In this document: positions 62,656-64,000 of the stretch, one piece after another
Layout: each line of letters opens with the position of its first letter
How positions within the stretch are numbered: position 1 is the first letter of the stretch
Source: CAVVUF01 sp963751425
Lineage (GTDB): Bacteria; Chloroflexota; Anaerolineae; Anaerolineales; UBA4823
NCBI GenBank assembly: GCA_963751425.1
Contig: CAVVUF010000001.1
Location: 620,001 to 684,000, forward strand
Direction of reading: 5' to 3'
Length of the DNA stretch: 64,000 nucleotides
Translations under genes and position numbers: made by a program
Notes under the pieces: model-generated
What the model was told of the DNA's origin: nothing
The model's input: the letters and a program-made list of their open reading frames with translations, nothing else
The model's database searches: none

Positions 62656-64000
62656 TTACTGCCAGGTAGTTGTAAATGCGTCTAAGGCCTGGCGTAGCTG
62701 CTGCTCTACCTCAGGTAAAATGCGCTTTTTTTCGGCAATCGACCTGCCGATTTCTGGATAAGTAGTTTCCATATAGCGCAGTAAAGACGTTTCCCAGGCT
62801 TTCATGCGTTCCAGTGGAACTCGATCTGCAAAACCATTCGTCCCTGCAAACAGCTCAATCACTTGGTCCTCCAAGGACATTGGCTCATACTGCGGCTGTT
62901 TCAGGATTTCCTGTAAATGCTGGCCGCGGTTCAGCTGCGCCTGGGTAGACTTATCCAGGTCTGATCCAAATTGGGCAAACGCGGCTAATTCACGGAAGGA
63001 GGCCATATCCAGCCGGAGACGTCCTGCTACCTGCCTCATCGCCCGGGTTAAGGCATCGCCGCCCACCCGCGAAACAGATAACCCGACATTGATCGCGGGG
63101 CGAATGCCAGCATAGAACAGGTTTCCTTCCAGGTATATTTGACCATCAGTGATCGAAATGACATTCGTCGGGATATAAGCAGATACATCTCCTAAGAGAG
63201 TCTCAATGATCGGCAAAGCGGTTAATGATCCACCTGAGCCAATTAATTTCACGATCTTGCATTGATCTTTTTCCGGCAACCCAGCCAGCACACTCTCAGC
63301 ATCTGACCTGGCGACCGGACCGCCGAAAATCTTCCCGTTCACACTATCTTTTTCTTCAGCCTGGCTGTCCTCAAAGGTTGAAGAAACGATAACGTACTTA
63401 TCCGCTAACCTGCCAGCGCGTTCTAACAGCCTGGAATGCAGATAGAAAACATCACCTGGGTAGGCTTCCCGGCCGGGTGGGCGGCGCAGAAGCAAAGACA
63501 CCTGACGATAAGCCCAGGCATGTTTCGAAAGATCGTCATAGACGACTAAAGCATCCCGACCGGTTTCCATGAACTCTTCACCAATCGCGCATCCTGCATA
63601 AGGAGCAATGTACTGCAGCGCGGCTGGCTCACCAGCCGAAGCAACCACAACCGTGGTGTAATCCATTGCCCCAACTCGCTCTAAAAGCGCAACCGTCCGA
63701 GCTACGGCAGCTTTTTTCTGCCCAATGGCCACATAGATACAATATAGGTTTTTTTCCTTTTGGTTAATGATTGTATCGACACAAAGAGCTGTCTTTCCCG
63801 TCTGCCGGTCGCCGATGATTAATTCGCGCTGCCCGCGGCCAATCGGGATCATCGCATCGATGGCCTTGATACCGGTTTGCACAGGAGTATCCACATCCTT
63901 ACGATCGATCACTCCAGAAGCCATGCGCTCAATTGGACGGTAACCAGAAGCTTTAATCGGTCCTTTGCTATCAATCGGTTCACCCAGGGCATTCACCACA
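62656..64000 (-). CDS. atpA: ATP synthase alpha subunit (5' end beyond window)
   Basis: The C-terminal ~447 residues of the alpha subunit; the gene runs off the right edge. Visible: Walker A GDRQTGKTALCVDTIINQKE, DALVVYDDLSKHAWAYRQVS, LLLRRPPGREAYPGDVFYLH, and PAINVGLSVSRVGGDALTRA. It is the non-catalytic nucleotide-binding partner of beta. The missing part is about the first 60 residues (beta-barrel domain). Confidence 0.97.
   Translation of the reverse strand, partial: VVNALGEPIDSKGPIKASGYRPIERMASGVIDRKDVDTPVQTGIKAIDAMIPIGRGQRELIIGDRQTGKTALCVDTIINQKEKNLYCIYVAIGQKKAAVARTVALLERVGAMDYTTVVVASAGEPAALQYIAPYAGCAIGEEFMETGRDALVVYDDLSKHAWAYRQVSLLLRRPPGREAYPGDVFYLHSRLLERAGRLADKYVIVSSTFEDSQAEEKDSVNGKIFGGPVARSDAESVLAGLPEKDQCKIVKLIGSGGSLTALPIIETLLGDVSAYIPTNVISITDGQIYLEGNLFYAGIRPAINVGLSVSRVGGDALTRAMRQVAGRLRLDMASFRELAAFAQFGSDLDKSTQAQLNRGQHLQEILKQPQYEPMSLEDQVIELFAGTNGFADRVPLERMKAWETSLLRYMETTYPEIGRSIAEKKRILPEVEQQLRQALDAFTTTWQ

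Overview
The window looks like an ordinary chromosomal stretch of an Anaerolineae-like Chloroflexota bacterium. This assignment is an inference. It rests on a secreted protein with a Thr/Pro-rich linker, a substrate-binding lipoprotein with an Ala/Glu/Pro-rich stalk, A2-type haem-copper oxidase genes, MoxR/DUF58/DUF4129 genes and Tat-exported L,D-transpeptidases. No insertion sequence, phage, CRISPR array or rRNA was seen. One tRNA gene (Pro, anticodon GGG) is present. Layout: 0-2.7 kb holds a small + strand operon (DapF-like epimerase, UroD-like protein, creatininase-like amidohydrolase, RidA). 2.9-10.4 kb holds surface polysaccharide and cell-wall genes (GT2, WbaP-type sugar transferase, CapD/FlaA1-type dehydratase, two tandem FemAB-like transferases), then a PLP-dependent D-cysteine desulfhydrase-like enzyme. 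10.4-18.8 kb (mostly - strand) holds a GAF-PAS-class III cyclase, a membrane transglutaminase, tRNA-Pro with its own promoter and terminator, a secreted propeller-like protein and proBA. 18.9-33.5 kb is a beta-mannoside utilisation locus: GH2 beta-mannosidase, MFS permease, Opp-type ABC transporter with lipoprotein, GH130 phosphorylase, LacI regulator, and two ROK kinases around a perfect 18-bp operator. 33.7-36.4 kb holds two tandem Tat L,D-transpeptidases and a nitroreductase. 36.4-46.2 kb is a respiratory island on the - strand: histidine kinase, NarL-type regulator, a pseudo-receiver protein, caa3-type coxB/A/D/C, SCO, a cupredoxin-like membrane protein, SURF1 and a CtaA-CtaB fusion. 46.4-51.5 kb holds an acyltransferase and a MoxR/DUF58/DUF4129 cluster that includes a 45-residue membrane protein. 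51.7-55.6 kb holds an rRNA methyltransferase-like gene and argGH. 55.5-64 kb holds a type 5 uracil-DNA glycosylase, nadD, obgE, rex, mreB and atpC-D-G-A (atpA runs off the window). Two observations stand out. First, the argGH leader has all the parts of a ribosome-mediated attenuator: a promoter, a 21-codon reading frame with an Arg-Ser-Arg-Arg cluster, a terminator-like hairpin, and an upstream segment that can form a nested 6+7 bp antiterminator with that hairpin. Second, five genes (and more weakly a sixth) have a -10 hexamer exactly 6 bp before the start codon and no Shine-Dalgarno, which suggests leaderless transcripts. About a dozen genes, including essential-type genes (obgE, nadD), are broken by single-base indels, nearly all one extra base in a short homopolymer. 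Sequencing error is the likeliest cause, and the apparent SURF1-CtaA and receiver-CoxB fusions probably have the same origin.
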